The notes under the pieces are model-generated. The model was not told the DNA's origin. It ran no database searches and saw only the letters and a list, made by a program, of their open reading frames with translations. A stretch of DNA of 9,125 bases, from positions 1 to 9,125 of the forward strand of contig CANHSW010000062.1 of NCBI GenBank assembly GCA_947463165.1. Reading direction: 5' to 3'. Source of the DNA: Cyanobacteriota bacterium (GTDB taxonomy: Bacteria; Cyanobacteriota; Cyanobacteriia; PCC-6307; Cyanobiaceae). Shown here one piece after another: positions 1-6,352 of the stretch; positions within the stretch are counted from its first letter, which is position 1; every line of letters starts with the position of its first letter. A program made the translations under genes and the position numbers.

Positions 1-2
1 CA

Positions 3-764
3 AAGCCGCTGCGGCAAAGCGGCCCTGCCGACCCGGACAGCTTCCCGGGCGAGGTGGAGATGACCCTGGTGGAGCACCTGGAGGAGTTGCGGCGGCGCAT
101 CCTGCGCAGCCTGCTGGCCCTGGTGTTGGCGGCGGCGGCCTGCCTGGCCTTCGTGCGACCGCTGGTGCGGCTGCTGGAGTTGCCCGCCGGTGAAATTCGC
201 TTTCTGCAGCTGGCGCCGGGAGAGTTTTTGTTTGTTTCTTTGAAGGTGGCCGGCTACGGGGGCCTCACCCTGGCGCTTCCCTACATGCTCTACGAGGCCC
301 TGGCCTTTGTGTTGCCCGGCCTCAGCCGCCAGGAGCGGCGGCTGGTGGCCCCGGCGGTGGCCGCTTCTGCGCTGCTGTTCGCCGGGGGGCTGGTGTTCGC
401 CTGGTGGGCCCTGGTGCCAGCTGCCCTGAACTTTTTGGTCAGCTATGGCGCCGATGTGGTCGAGCCGATGTGGTCGATCGAGCGCTACTTGGATTTTGTG
501 CTGTTGCTGATGGTGGCCACCGCCTTGAGCTTTCAGTTGCCGGTGTTGCAGCTGATTCTTGGCGCCCTGGGCCTGATCCGGGCCAGCACCATGGGGGCTG
601 CCTGGCGCTGGGTGCTGCTCAGTGCTGCAGTTGCTAGCGCCGTGATCACCCCCTCCACCGATCCGGTCACCATGCTGCTGTTGGCCGGCGCGATCATGGC
701 CCTCTATCTGGTGGGCCTGGTGCTGGTGTCCCTGGCCGAACGCCTCAGACCTGCTGCAGACTGA
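3..764 (+). CDS. tatC: Sec-independent protein translocase TatC (5' partial)
   Basis: TatC is the multispanning receptor of the twin-arginine pathway, which exports folded, often cofactor-bearing proteins across plasma and thylakoid membranes. The frame is open to the left edge, and the residues before GTG 54 (ending PDSFPGEVEM) look like ordinary TatC N-terminus, so the true start lies outside. Counting from GTG 54, the cytoplasmic motif HLEELRRR is at residues 8-15. Six hydrophobic segments follow at about 20-38, 60-90, 97-129, 146-176, 186-200 and 208-228. The conserved LPYMLYEALAFVLPGL with ERR after it, and the ITPSTDP turn before the last helix, are typical of the family. About 253 residues are visible, close to full family length. 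The stop lies inside a set of tandem repeats. It neighbours petC, a Tat substrate. Identity is very secure. Confidence 0.96.
   Translation, partial: KPLRQSGPADPDSFPGEVEMTLVEHLEELRRRILRSLLALVLAAAACLAFVRPLVRLLELPAGEIRFLQLAPGEFLFVSLKVAGYGGLTLALPYMLYEALAFVLPGLSRQERRLVAPAVAASALLFAGGLVFAWWALVPAALNFLVSYGADVVEPMWSIERYLDFVLLLMVATALSFQLPVLQLILGALGLIRASTMGAAWRWVLLSAAVASAVITPSTDPVTMLLLAGAIMALYLVGLVLVSLAERLRPAAD
450..477 (+). repeat. Perfect 14-nt tandem duplication inside tatC
   Basis: The unit gccgatgtggtcga occurs twice back to back (450-463 and 464-477) without mismatch. Because 14 is not a multiple of three, the copies are read in different frames, giving GADVVE and then PMWSI. The surrounding protein reads as normal TatC, so the repeat has not disrupted the gene. 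Confidence 0.9.
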
Positions 765-805
765 TCTCCGCCGCAGACAGATCCCCGCTGCAGAGTGATT
801 TCTCC
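753..805 (+). repeat. Three imperfect 17-nt tandem repeats over the tatC stop
   Basis: The units are gctgcagactgatctcc (753-769), gccgcagacagatcccc (770-786) and gctgcagagtgatttctcc (787-805, two bases longer). The first two match at 14 of 17 positions. The tatC TGA (762-764) lies within the first unit, so the array spans the last codons and the 3' untranslated region. Replication slippage is a likely origin; no function is evident. Confidence 0.85.
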
Positions 806-815
806 TGGCGCATAA

Positions 816-835
816 GCCCAGCCGCAGGCTGAGGC
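816..835. terminator. Hairpin between convergent tatC and DUF3067 gene (possible terminator)
   Basis: GCC-CAGCC, loop gca, then GGCTG-a-GGC can form an 8-bp stem with one bulged A. It sits in the 88-nt gap between two convergent genes, where a bidirectional terminator would be expected. No clear T-tract follows on either strand, so the terminator call is weak. Confidence 0.35.
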
Positions 836-852
836 CCGGGTTGGCTTTGTCG

Positions 853-1224
853 CTAGAGCAGAAACTCGCTGGCCCGGTCGGGGGGCAAGGCCAGGGCCAG
901 GCCCATCGCCTTGCCCAGCCTGGGCTTTTCGCTGGTGGTGGTCAGCCAATGGCGCACCTGATCGGCCACCCCCAGTTCGTTGAGCAGCGCCACCAGCTGC
1001 TCCAATTTGGCGTTGTAGGCCTCGGCGGAGAGCGGGAAGGACTGCTGCTCCAGGTAGGCCCACATCACTTGCAGGTAGAGGCGACGACTGCGCTGCACCA
1101 GCTGCAGGTCGTAGGAGGCGCGCCAGCGCTGGCGGAGCAGGGCAAGTACTTCTGCCGCCGTAAGCGGCGCTGCTGGGCAATCGGAGCCGGCGGAGATCAA
1201 GGCAAACCAGCTGGACAACAGCAT
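853..1224 (-). CDS. DUF3067 family protein of unknown function
   Basis: The 123-residue product matches my memory of the DUF3067 family, small soluble proteins found in cyanobacteria and plastid-bearing lineages; their role is not established. The recognisable core begins at PLTAAEVLALLRQRW and continues through YDLQLVQRSRRLYLQVMW, AYLEQQSFPLS and LGVADQVRHWL to PRLGKA near the C-terminus. The frame is open up to 1350, but that longer form overlaps the petC start and adds an unfamiliar Arg/Cys-rich leader, so I chose ATG 1222-1224, which leaves a 98-nt divergent spacer for promoters. About 18 residues still precede the core, and no Shine-Dalgarno sequence is visible, so the start is uncertain. 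It lies between tatC and petC, which allows, but does not show, a role in thylakoid protein biogenesis. Confidence 0.85.
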   Translation of the reverse strand: MLLSSWFALISAGSDCPAAPLTAAEVLALLRQRWRASYDLQLVQRSRRLYLQVMWAYLEQQSFPLSAEAYNAKLEQLVALLNELGVADQVRHWLTTTSEKPRLGKAMGLALALPPDRASEFLL

Positions 1225-1278
1225 GTTGCAGGCCCGCCGGCAGCGGCGCCACCGGACCTCAGGGCGGGAAGGGCAGGT

Positions 1279-1284
1279 TTTAAT
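1279..1284 (+). promoter_or_regulatory. Candidate -10 element for petC-petA
   Basis: TTTAAT matches the TATAAT consensus at five of six positions and lies 38 nt before the petC ATG, in the only spacer upstream of the petCA run. No convincing -35 hexamer sits 17 nt upstream. The call rests on position and the hexamer only. Confidence 0.35.
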
Positions 1285-1294
1285 GTGGCGCCAC
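1285..1294. promoter_or_regulatory. Perfect palindrome GTGGCGCCAC in the DUF3067-petC spacer
   Basis: This 10-bp perfect palindrome directly follows the candidate -10 box. Its half GGCGCCAC recurs at 1245-1252, 42 bp upstream, or about four helical turns. This could be an operator pair or a 5'-UTR structure. In such GC-rich DNA chance is also plausible. Confidence 0.3.
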
Positions 1295-1322
1295 GCAGCA
1301 GTGGCTTCTTCGCCCGCACCGT

Positions 1323-1871
1323 ATGACCCAGTTTCCAGCGAGCGCTTCAAATGGTGATGTGCCCGGAATGGGTCGTCGGCAGTTCATGAATCTGCTGACC
1401 TTTGGCTCGGTCACCGGGGTGGCCCTGGGGGCCCTCTATCCAGTTGCCAACTACTTCATTCCGCCCCGGGCGGCGGGCGGTGGTGGCGGCAGCAGCGCCA
1501 AGGACGAGCTTGGCAACACCGTTACCGCCAGCGGCTGGCTGGCCAGCCACAAGGAGGGTGATCGCAGCCTGGTGCAGGGTCTCAAGGGCGATCCCACCTA
1601 TTTGATCGTCGAGGGCGACCAGGCCATCGGCAACTTCGGCATCAACGCCATCTGCACCCACCTGGGCTGCGTGGTGCCCTGGAACAGCGGCGCCAATAAA
1701 TTCATGTGCCCCTGCCACGGTTCCCAGTACGACGCCAACGGCAAGGTGGTGCGCGGTCCGGCGCCGCTCTCTCTCGCCCTGGCCCACGTGACGGTTGATA
1801 ACGACACCGTGTTTTTGAGCCAGTGGTCTGAAACCGATTTCCGCACCGGCGAAAAGCCCTGGTGGGGCTGA
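1323..1871 (+). CDS. petC: Cytochrome b6f complex Rieske iron-sulfur subunit
   Basis: PetC carries the 2Fe-2S cluster that takes the first electron from plastoquinol in cytochrome b6f and passes it to cytochrome f, on the lumenal side of the thylakoid. The 182-residue product has the family layout. A short N-terminal region has a twin-arginine pair (R18-R19, GRRQF), followed by one membrane anchor at about 23-46. A glycine-rich hinge lies at 51-58, then the soluble Rieske domain. Cluster motifs are CTHLGC (C111, H113, C116) and CPCHG (C129, C131, H132): the two Cys and two His ligands (C111, H113, C129, H132) plus the disulfide pair C116/C131. ATG 1323 gives the usual length. No Shine-Dalgarno sequence is visible. 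petA follows after 71 nt, as expected for a petCA operon. Export of this protein depends on Tat, and tatC lies just upstream. Confidence 0.98.
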   Translation: MTQFPASASNGDVPGMGRRQFMNLLTFGSVTGVALGALYPVANYFIPPRAAGGGGGSSAKDELGNTVTASGWLASHKEGDRSLVQGLKGDPTYLIVEGDQAIGNFGINAICTHLGCVVPWNSGANKFMCPCHGSQYDANGKVVRGPAPLSLALAHVTVDNDTVFLSQWSETDFRTGEKPWWG

Positions 1872-1942
1872 TCTCTGCTGCCCTAGCAAGCTCTTTTGTT
1901 CATCAAGCTCCCCCCTTAGCTCCGTCGCCTGCCCCTCCCCTG

Positions 1943-2875
1943 ATGCGTCGCTCACTCTCCTTACTGCTCGGCTCCCTGCTCGGCATCACCGTGATGTTGG
2001 CCGGCGCTTCCCCCAGCTGGGCCTACCCGTTCTGGGCCCAGCAGAACTACGCCTCGCCGCGGGAAGCCACCGGCAAAATTGTCTGCGCCAACTGCCACCT
2101 GGCCAAGATGCCCACCCGGGTGGAGGTGCCCCAGGCGGTCTTCCCCGACACCGTGTTCAAGGCGGTTGTTGAGATTCCTTACGACACCTCCGTGCAGGAA
2201 CTGGCCGGTGACGGCAGCCTCGTGGGCTTGAACGTGGGGGCGGTGGTGATGTTGCCCGACGGCTTCAAGCTCGCCCCCCAGGAGCGCCTCAGCGAGGACC
2301 TCAAGCAGGAGACCGCCGGGGTCTACTACTCCCAGTACTCCGAGGAGCAGCCGAACATCCTGCTGGTGGGACCCATCTCAGGCGAGCAGCACCAGGAGAT
2401 CGTCTTCCCGATCCTCTCCCCGGATCCGGCCAGCGACAGCTCGATCCACTTCGGCAAGTATCAGTTGCACGTGGGCGGTAACCGCGGCCGCGGCCAGGTG
2501 TATCCCACCGGTGAGAAGAGCAACAACGGCGTGTTCACCGCCTCCGCCGCTGGCAGCATCGCCGCCATCGAGGCCGGCGAAAACGGAGCCACCCAGGTCA
2601 CCATCACCGGCGCCGATGGCAGCAGCGTCACCGACACCGTGCCGGCTGGTCCCAGTTTGATCGTGGCAGTGGGCGACAGCATTGCCGCCGGCGCTCCGCT
2701 CACCAACGACCCAAATGTGGGTGGTTTTGGTCAGCTGGATGCTGAAGTGGTGCTGCAAAATCCGGTGCGCATCTACGGGATGCTGGCTTTCTTTGCCGCC
2801 ATCGCCATGGCCCAGATCCTGCTGGTGCTCAAGAAGCGTCAGGTGGAGAAGGTGCAGGCCGCCGAAGGCATCTGA
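1943..2875 (+). CDS. petA: Cytochrome f (apocytochrome f precursor)
   Basis: Cytochrome f is the c-type haem subunit of cytochrome b6f, taking electrons from the Rieske cluster and giving them to plastocyanin or cytochrome c6 in the lumen. ATG 1943 gives 310 residues, the usual size. The frame is open further upstream to GTG 1862, which overlaps petC, but that extension is Pro-rich and would put extra sequence before the signal peptide. A Sec signal (MRRS, hydrophobic core, ASPSWA) is cleaved before Y28 of YPFWAQQNY; the mature N-terminal Tyr is the haem axial ligand in this family. The haem motif CANCH is at 48-52. A C-terminal membrane helix near [20 protein letters not shown] ends in the stromal KKRQVEK tail. 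The sequence before the ATG is pyrimidine-rich with no Shine-Dalgarno sequence. It is very likely cotranscribed with petC. Confidence 0.98.
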   Translation: MRRSLSLLLGSLLGITVMLAGASPSWAYPFWAQQNYASPREATGKIVCANCHLAKMPTRVEVPQAVFPDTVFKAVVEIPYDTSVQELAGDGSLVGLNVGAVVMLPDGFKLAPQERLSEDLKQETAGVYYSQYSEEQPNILLVGPISGEQHQEIVFPILSPDPASDSSIHFGKYQLHVGGNRGRGQVYPTGEKSNNGVFTASAAGSIAAIEAGENGATQVTITGADGSSVTDTVPAGPSLIVAVGDSIAAGAPLTNDPNVGGFGQLDAEVVLQNPVRIYGMLAFFAAIAMAQILLVLKKRQVEKVQAAEGI

Positions 2876-2921
2876 TCTCAAGCCCGCTGGTTCCCTCGCT
2901 TAACTCTTCATCGCCGGCCTG

Positions 2922-3776
2922 ATGCCGTTTTTGGTGTTCACCTCTCCGGGGCCCCTGGTATTCCAGTTGGGCCCCATTGCCTTGCGCTGGTACGGCCTGC
3001 TGATCTCCCTGGCGGTGCTGCTGGGCCTGGCCCTGGCCACCCGCTTGGGGCGCAGTCGGGGCATTGAGCCCGCTGTGATCGCCGACCTGTTGCCGCTATT
3101 GGTGCTGGGTGCCGTAATCGGTGCCCGCAGCTATTACGTAGCGCTGGAGTGGCGCCAGTACGCCGGCAATTGGCTCGATATTTTTGCCATCTGGCGCGGT
3201 GGCATCGCCATTCACGGCGCCCTGATCGGTGGCAGCCTGGTGACGATCCTCTACTGCCGCTGGCGCCGCCAGCCCTTTTGGAGCCTGCTCGACGTGCTGG
3301 TGCCGGCGGTGGCCCTGGGCCAGGCGATTGGCCGCTGGGGCAATTTCTTTAATTCCGAGGCCTTCGGGCTGCCCACCGACCTGCCCTGGAAGTTGGCGAT
3401 TCCGGTGGCCAACCGACCGGCCGAATTTCTGTTTGCCACTGGTTTTCACCCCACCTTCCTATACGAATCGCTCTGGAATCTGGGTGTTTGCCTGCTGTTG
3501 CTGCAGCTGCTGCGCAGCGCTCGCCGCGGTCGCCTGCAGCTGCCGGCGGGGGCCTTGAGTTGCGTTTACCTGATGGCCTACAGCAGCGGTCGGTTGTGGA
3601 TTGAGGGCCTGCGCCTCGATCCCCTCTGTTTATTTGCTGAGCCCCCCTTCTGTGCCGGGGGCCTGCGCATGGCACAGCTGGTCAGTTTGCTGCTGATCGG
3701 CCTGGGCGCCCTGGGGCTCTGGTGGCTCTATGGCAAGCGCCGACCCCTACCCGATCCCAGCGCCAAGGAGGCCTGA
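2922..3776 (+). CDS. lgt: Phosphatidylglycerol-prolipoprotein diacylglyceryl transferase
   Basis: Lgt transfers diacylglyceryl from phosphatidylglycerol to the lipobox cysteine of prolipoproteins in the plasma membrane, the first step of lipoprotein maturation. The 284-residue product is polytopic, with normal family length. Key signatures are HGALIGG (H98), the Lgt family pattern [13 protein letters not shown] at 137-149 (R138, N141, E146), HPTFLYES at 176-183, and [10 protein letters not shown], whose R224 and E228 correspond to the essential late Arg/Glu pair known from the E. coli enzyme. The start is ATG 2922, 46 nt after petA, with no Shine-Dalgarno sequence seen. It overlaps cobM by one base and probably belongs to the same transcript as petC-petA. 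I see no functional link to its neighbours beyond membrane biogenesis. Confidence 0.97.
   Translation: MPFLVFTSPGPLVFQLGPIALRWYGLLISLAVLLGLALATRLGRSRGIEPAVIADLLPLLVLGAVIGARSYYVALEWRQYAGNWLDIFAIWRGGIAIHGALIGGSLVTILYCRWRRQPFWSLLDVLVPAVALGQAIGRWGNFFNSEAFGLPTDLPWKLAIPVANRPAEFLFATGFHPTFLYESLWNLGVCLLLLQLLRSARRGRLQLPAGALSCVYLMAYSSGRLWIEGLRLDPLCLFAEPPFCAGGLRMAQLVSLLLIGLGALGLWWLYGKRRPLPDPSAKEA
3765..3770 (+). promoter_or_regulatory. Ribosome binding site of cobM
   Basis: AAGGAG lies inside the last codons of lgt, 5 nt before ATG 3776. It is the only strong Shine-Dalgarno sequence I see before a gene in this window. It settles the cobM start against the longer frame from GTG 3722 and supports coupled translation. 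Confidence 0.75.
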
Positions 3777-4540
3777 TGTCCAGCCAACCCGTTTGGATTG
3801 TGGGGGCCGGTCCCGGCGCCCCCGATCTGCTCACCCTGCGCGCCGCTCGGGCGATCGAGCAGGCGGAGGTGCTGGTTTGGACCGATTCGCTGGTGAATCC
3901 CCAGATCCCCGCCCTGGCCCCCGCCGCTTGCGAAAGGATTCGCACCAGCACCCTCACCCTGGAAGAGGTGATCGCCGCCGTGGTGGAGCGGGCCCGCTCC
4001 GGCAAGCGGGTGGTGCGGCTCCACGATGGCGATCCCTGCCTCTACGGCGCCCTGGCCGAGCAGATCTGTCGGCTGGCCGATGCTGAGATCCCAGTGGAGG
4101 TGGTGCCTGGCATCAGCGCCTACCAGGCCACGGCGGCCGCTCTGGGCAGCGAACTGACCATCCCTGGCCTGGTGCAGACGATCGTGCTCAGTCGGGCCGG
4201 CGGTCGCACCGGCGTGCCGGAAAGCGAATCCCTGGCCAGGCTGGCCGCCCTGCGCGCCTCCCTCTGCCTCTATCTCAGCGCCCGCCATGTGGCCGAGGTG
4301 CAGGAGGAATTGCTGCGGCACTATCCAGCCGACACCCCGGTGGCGATCGGCTATCGGGTCAGCTGGCCCGATCAATGGCTCGAGCTGGTGCCCCTCAACG
4401 CCATGGCCCAGGTGAGCGAGGAGCGCGGCCTGGTGCGCACCACTCTTTATGTGGTGAGCCCTGCGCTGGCGCCGCCCCAGGAGGCCCGCTCCAAGCTCTA
4501 TTCAGCCAGCCACAACCACCTGTTTCGCGGCGGCATCTAA
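3776..4540 (+). CDS. cobM: Precorrin-4 / cobalt-precorrin-4 C11-methyltransferase
   Basis: CobM (CbiF type) moves a methyl group from S-adenosylmethionine to C-11 of the corrin precursor in cobalamin synthesis, in the cytosol. The 254-residue protein has the tetrapyrrole methylase fold: GAGPG at 10-14 in the first SAM-binding loop, DSLVNP at 37-42 which marks CobM within the superfamily, HDGDPCLYGA at 83-92, VVPGISAYQA at 109-118, and SRAGGRTGVPE at 139-149, another CobM-typical stretch. ATG 3776 overlaps the lgt stop as TGATG and has AAGGAG 5 nt upstream. Picocyanobacteria make pseudocobalamin, so this is expected core metabolism. It is last in the + strand run; a convergent gene ends 35 nt beyond its TAA. 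Confidence 0.95.
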   Translation: MSSQPVWIVGAGPGAPDLLTLRAARAIEQAEVLVWTDSLVNPQIPALAPAACERIRTSTLTLEEVIAAVVERARSGKRVVRLHDGDPCLYGALAEQICRLADAEIPVEVVPGISAYQATAAALGSELTIPGLVQTIVLSRAGGRTGVPESESLARLAALRASLCLYLSARHVAEVQEELLRHYPADTPVAIGYRVSWPDQWLELVPLNAMAQVSEERGLVRTTLYVVSPALAPPQEARSKLYSASHNHLFRGGI

Positions 4541-4544
4541 TTTA

Positions 4545-4572
4545 GTTTCGTCGTATTTAGGCCTGTTTCGTC
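4545..4572. repeat. Short direct repeats in the cobM-mqo spacer
   Basis: GTTTCGTC occurs at 4545-4552 and 4565-4572, with a related GTTTCG at 4522-4527 inside the end of cobM. The spacer between the convergent genes is AT-rich and has no clear hairpin, so it is not an obvious intrinsic terminator. Confidence 0.5.
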
Positions 4573-4575
4573 ATT

Positions 4576-6087
4576 TTATTCATTTTCGCCATATAGCTCG
4601 CGCTGCAGGCCGCTGCGATCGAAGCCGCAGCCTAAGCGCTTCACAATCGCCTCCAGGTCTCGGTGCGCATTGCCCAGGCAGCAGGTGCCCCCCGGGGAGG
4701 GGGTGACATTGAACACCAGACCCGGCATGGCCTCGATGCTGGCTTCGCCGAGGATCAGCTTGCGCTGCCGCTTGTCGATCAGTTGGGGCCTAACGCCGCC
4801 ATAGCCCTCTGCAAAGCTCAGCTGGTCAATGGTCATGCCGGGCACGATTTTGCGGGCATCGGCGAGAAATAGCCAGCGGCGCAGCCACGGCAGCTCAAAA
4901 AGTATATTTTTGAGGATGTAGTTGCGGATGTCGGCAATGCGAAATAGCTGCCACAACACGGTAAGTACGGCCCAGTCTAATCGTAATACCTGTAAAAATT
5001 GCCAGAATGAAGCTGGTTTATAGCGCTCCAGCATCGGCAGCAGTAGGGCTGTGGGGCCAAAGCGGGTCTTACCGGTGGCACCCACATCTGGATCGCCGTG
5101 GATTGCGGCGAAGGGCAGCTTGTCGTTTTGCACCGTATACACCTTGCCCCGGAGTAGATCGGGGGTGAAGTAGAAGCTACCGGCCACCGGCAGACAGGAA
5201 TACTCCATGCCAAAGCCCATGCGCTGGGCCATCAGCAGGCTGTGGGCGCCGGCATTGACCACCACATGGCGAACCAACAACTGGCTTGGATGTTCAGAGC
5301 CCCCATTACAGCCCGGCGTTGGCGCCAGGGTCACCCGAAATAGTTCCCCCTCCGGTTGGATCCGCTCCACCGTGGTACCCAGGTATAAATCTAGGCGGCG
5401 CTGCTCGCTGGGCGGCTGCTCAAGTGCGGTGGCGGCGCTGATGGCGGCCTGGGCCTGCTGCAGGAACGACTCGGAGAGCTGGCCATAGTCCACGGCCGTA
5501 TAGGTGCGGCGAATGCCGATGGCTAGCAATTGTTCAGATCGCAGCTGGCCCTCAACCAGTGCTACCGCCGGTTCCCACTCAGCTATTTGATGCTTCTCCA
5601 GCAGTTCCATGGCTGGGAAGTGGGGGGAGAAGCGTTCAAAGCGCTCCCGCAATACAGCGCATTCTTTTTCCCCCACCGCCAGCACCATCTTGGGGGTGCG
5701 AAACACACAGCGCTCGCGGCTGGCCGAGTCCAGCAATTCGGCGTAATGCACGATCATCTCGGCGGTGCGCTTCACCCGCAGCGCCTTCTCCAGCGTGTAG
5801 TTGGTCTCGATGTCGCCGCAGTGGATCGTCTGGCTGTTGTTGGTGGCCTTGGAGTTCACCAGGGCCAGCTGGTCATAGCGCTCCACCAGGGCGATGCGGC
5901 CCAGATCGGTATAGCGGGCCAGCTCGAACAGCAGGGCGGTGCCGCAGACCCCACCGCCCACCACCAGCACGTCCAGCAGCTCGGTATTGATCGGGGCTGG
6001 GGCGGTTTTGGGCCTGTCGCCGCTGGAGGCGGTCGCCAGGCCGGTGGAATCGCTGCTGGGTTTGGCGGCTTCAGGCGCTGCGCTCAA
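4576..6087 (-). CDS. mqo: FAD-dependent malate:quinone oxidoreductase (Helicobacter/Campylobacter-like type)
   Basis: Mqo oxidises malate to oxaloacetate at the membrane surface and reduces the quinone pool. The 503-residue product has an FAD-binding Rossmann motif, VVGGGVCGTAL at 42-52, then VER at 68-70 ending the second strand. Stretches I recall from Helicobacter Mqo follow: SQTIHCGDIETNYT (85-98), LPVAGSFYF and LRGKVYTVQN (299-321), AAIHGDPD (327-334), RNYILKNILFELP (388-400), GVRPQ (431-435) and TPSPGGTCCLGNA (462-474). No transmembrane helix is evident, as expected for a peripheral enzyme. The start is uncertain. The only in-frame start is TTG 6085-6087 without a Shine-Dalgarno sequence, and the first 34 residues are low-complexity Ala/Ser/Pro. 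Several stretches (for example 4890-5040) are AT-rich and use codons such as ATA, unlike neighbours. Malate is the likely substrate; another 2-hydroxyacid is possible. Confidence 0.88.
   Translation of the reverse strand: MSAAPEAAKPSSDSTGLATASSGDRPKTAPAPINTELLDVLVVGGGVCGTALLFELARYTDLGRIALVERYDQLALVNSKATNNSQTIHCGDIETNYTLEKALRVKRTAEMIVHYAELLDSASRERCVFRTPKMVLAVGEKECAVLRERFERFSPHFPAMELLEKHQIAEWEPAVALVEGQLRSEQLLAIGIRRTYTAVDYGQLSESFLQQAQAAISAATALEQPPSEQRRLDLYLGTTVERIQPEGELFRVTLAPTPGCNGGSEHPSQLLVRHVVVNAGAHSLLMAQRMGFGMEYSCLPVAGSFYFTPDLLRGKVYTVQNDKLPFAAIHGDPDVGATGKTRFGPTALLLPMLERYKPASFWQFLQVLRLDWAVLTVLWQLFRIADIRNYILKNILFELPWLRRWLFLADARKIVPGMTIDQLSFAEGYGGVRPQLIDKRQRKLILGEASIEAMPGLVFNVTPSPGGTCCLGNAHRDLEAIVKRLGCGFDRSGLQRELYGENE
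4894..4914. repeat. AT-rich perfect inverted repeat inside mqo
   Basis: CTCAAAAA, spacer gtata, TTTTTGAG forms a perfect 8-bp stem with a 5-nt loop. It encodes LKNILFE of Mqo using AAA, AAT and ATA codons. It stands out against the GC-rich surroundings. Confidence 0.7.
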
Positions 6088-6202
6088 GGGGCTGGCCGGG
6101 GTGGGGCAAAGGCCAATTCTCCCTGACCGCAGGCCTGCACCGTGGGCCTGGTGCCGAGGCCGCTGGCTCGGTTGACTCCGGGTCGAGCGCTTTCGCTTGG
6201 CG

Positions 6203-6226
6203 ATGGCCGGGGAGCAGGCCGGCCAT
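6203..6226. repeat. 8-bp perfect inverted repeat upstream of tRNA-Val
   Basis: ATGGCCGG (6203-6210) and CCGGCCAT (6219-6226) are exact inverted copies with an 8-nt spacer. The right arm is followed by GTTTTAAG, only a weak T-run on the + strand. It lies between the mqo start and the tRNA, so it could be an operator, a weak terminator or a chance structure. Confidence 0.6.
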
Positions 6227-6230
6227 GTTT

Positions 6231-6236
6231 TAAGAT
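6231..6236 (+). promoter_or_regulatory. Candidate -10 element of tRNA-Val
   Basis: TAAGAT (four of six matches to TATAAT) ends 10 nt before the tRNA, a plausible spacing. It is AT-rich against a GC-rich background. No good -35 hexamer is seen at standard spacing. Confidence 0.35.
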
Positions 6237-6246
6237 TTGGGGGTGC

Positions 6247-6318
<72 letters not shown>

Positions 6319-6352
6319 TTTCAAAATCTAGTTCCGCTCTTTTGCTTGTATT

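Noticed and set aside
841..1326. 161-residue open frame on + opposite the DUF3067 gene
   Set aside because: It is antisense to a recognised protein family and its translation is Gln/Gly-rich without any motif; a GC-rich shadow.
1225..1350. Longer N-terminus of the DUF3067 protein from 1350
   Set aside because: It would overlap the petC start, and the added residues do not look like the family; it would also leave no promoter space.
1862..1942. Longer cytochrome f from GTG 1862
   Set aside because: It overlaps petC and adds a Pro-rich leader before a complete signal peptide; ATG 1943 gives the standard length.
2913..3778. Shared GGCCTGATG before lgt and cobM as a translation signal
   Set aside because: In cobM it includes the lgt stop codon and in lgt there is no overlapping frame; most likely chance.
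5530..6126. 198-residue open frame on + opposite mqo
   Set aside because: It lies antisense to the well-supported FAD-binding region, and its His/Gln-rich translation is typical of shadow frames.
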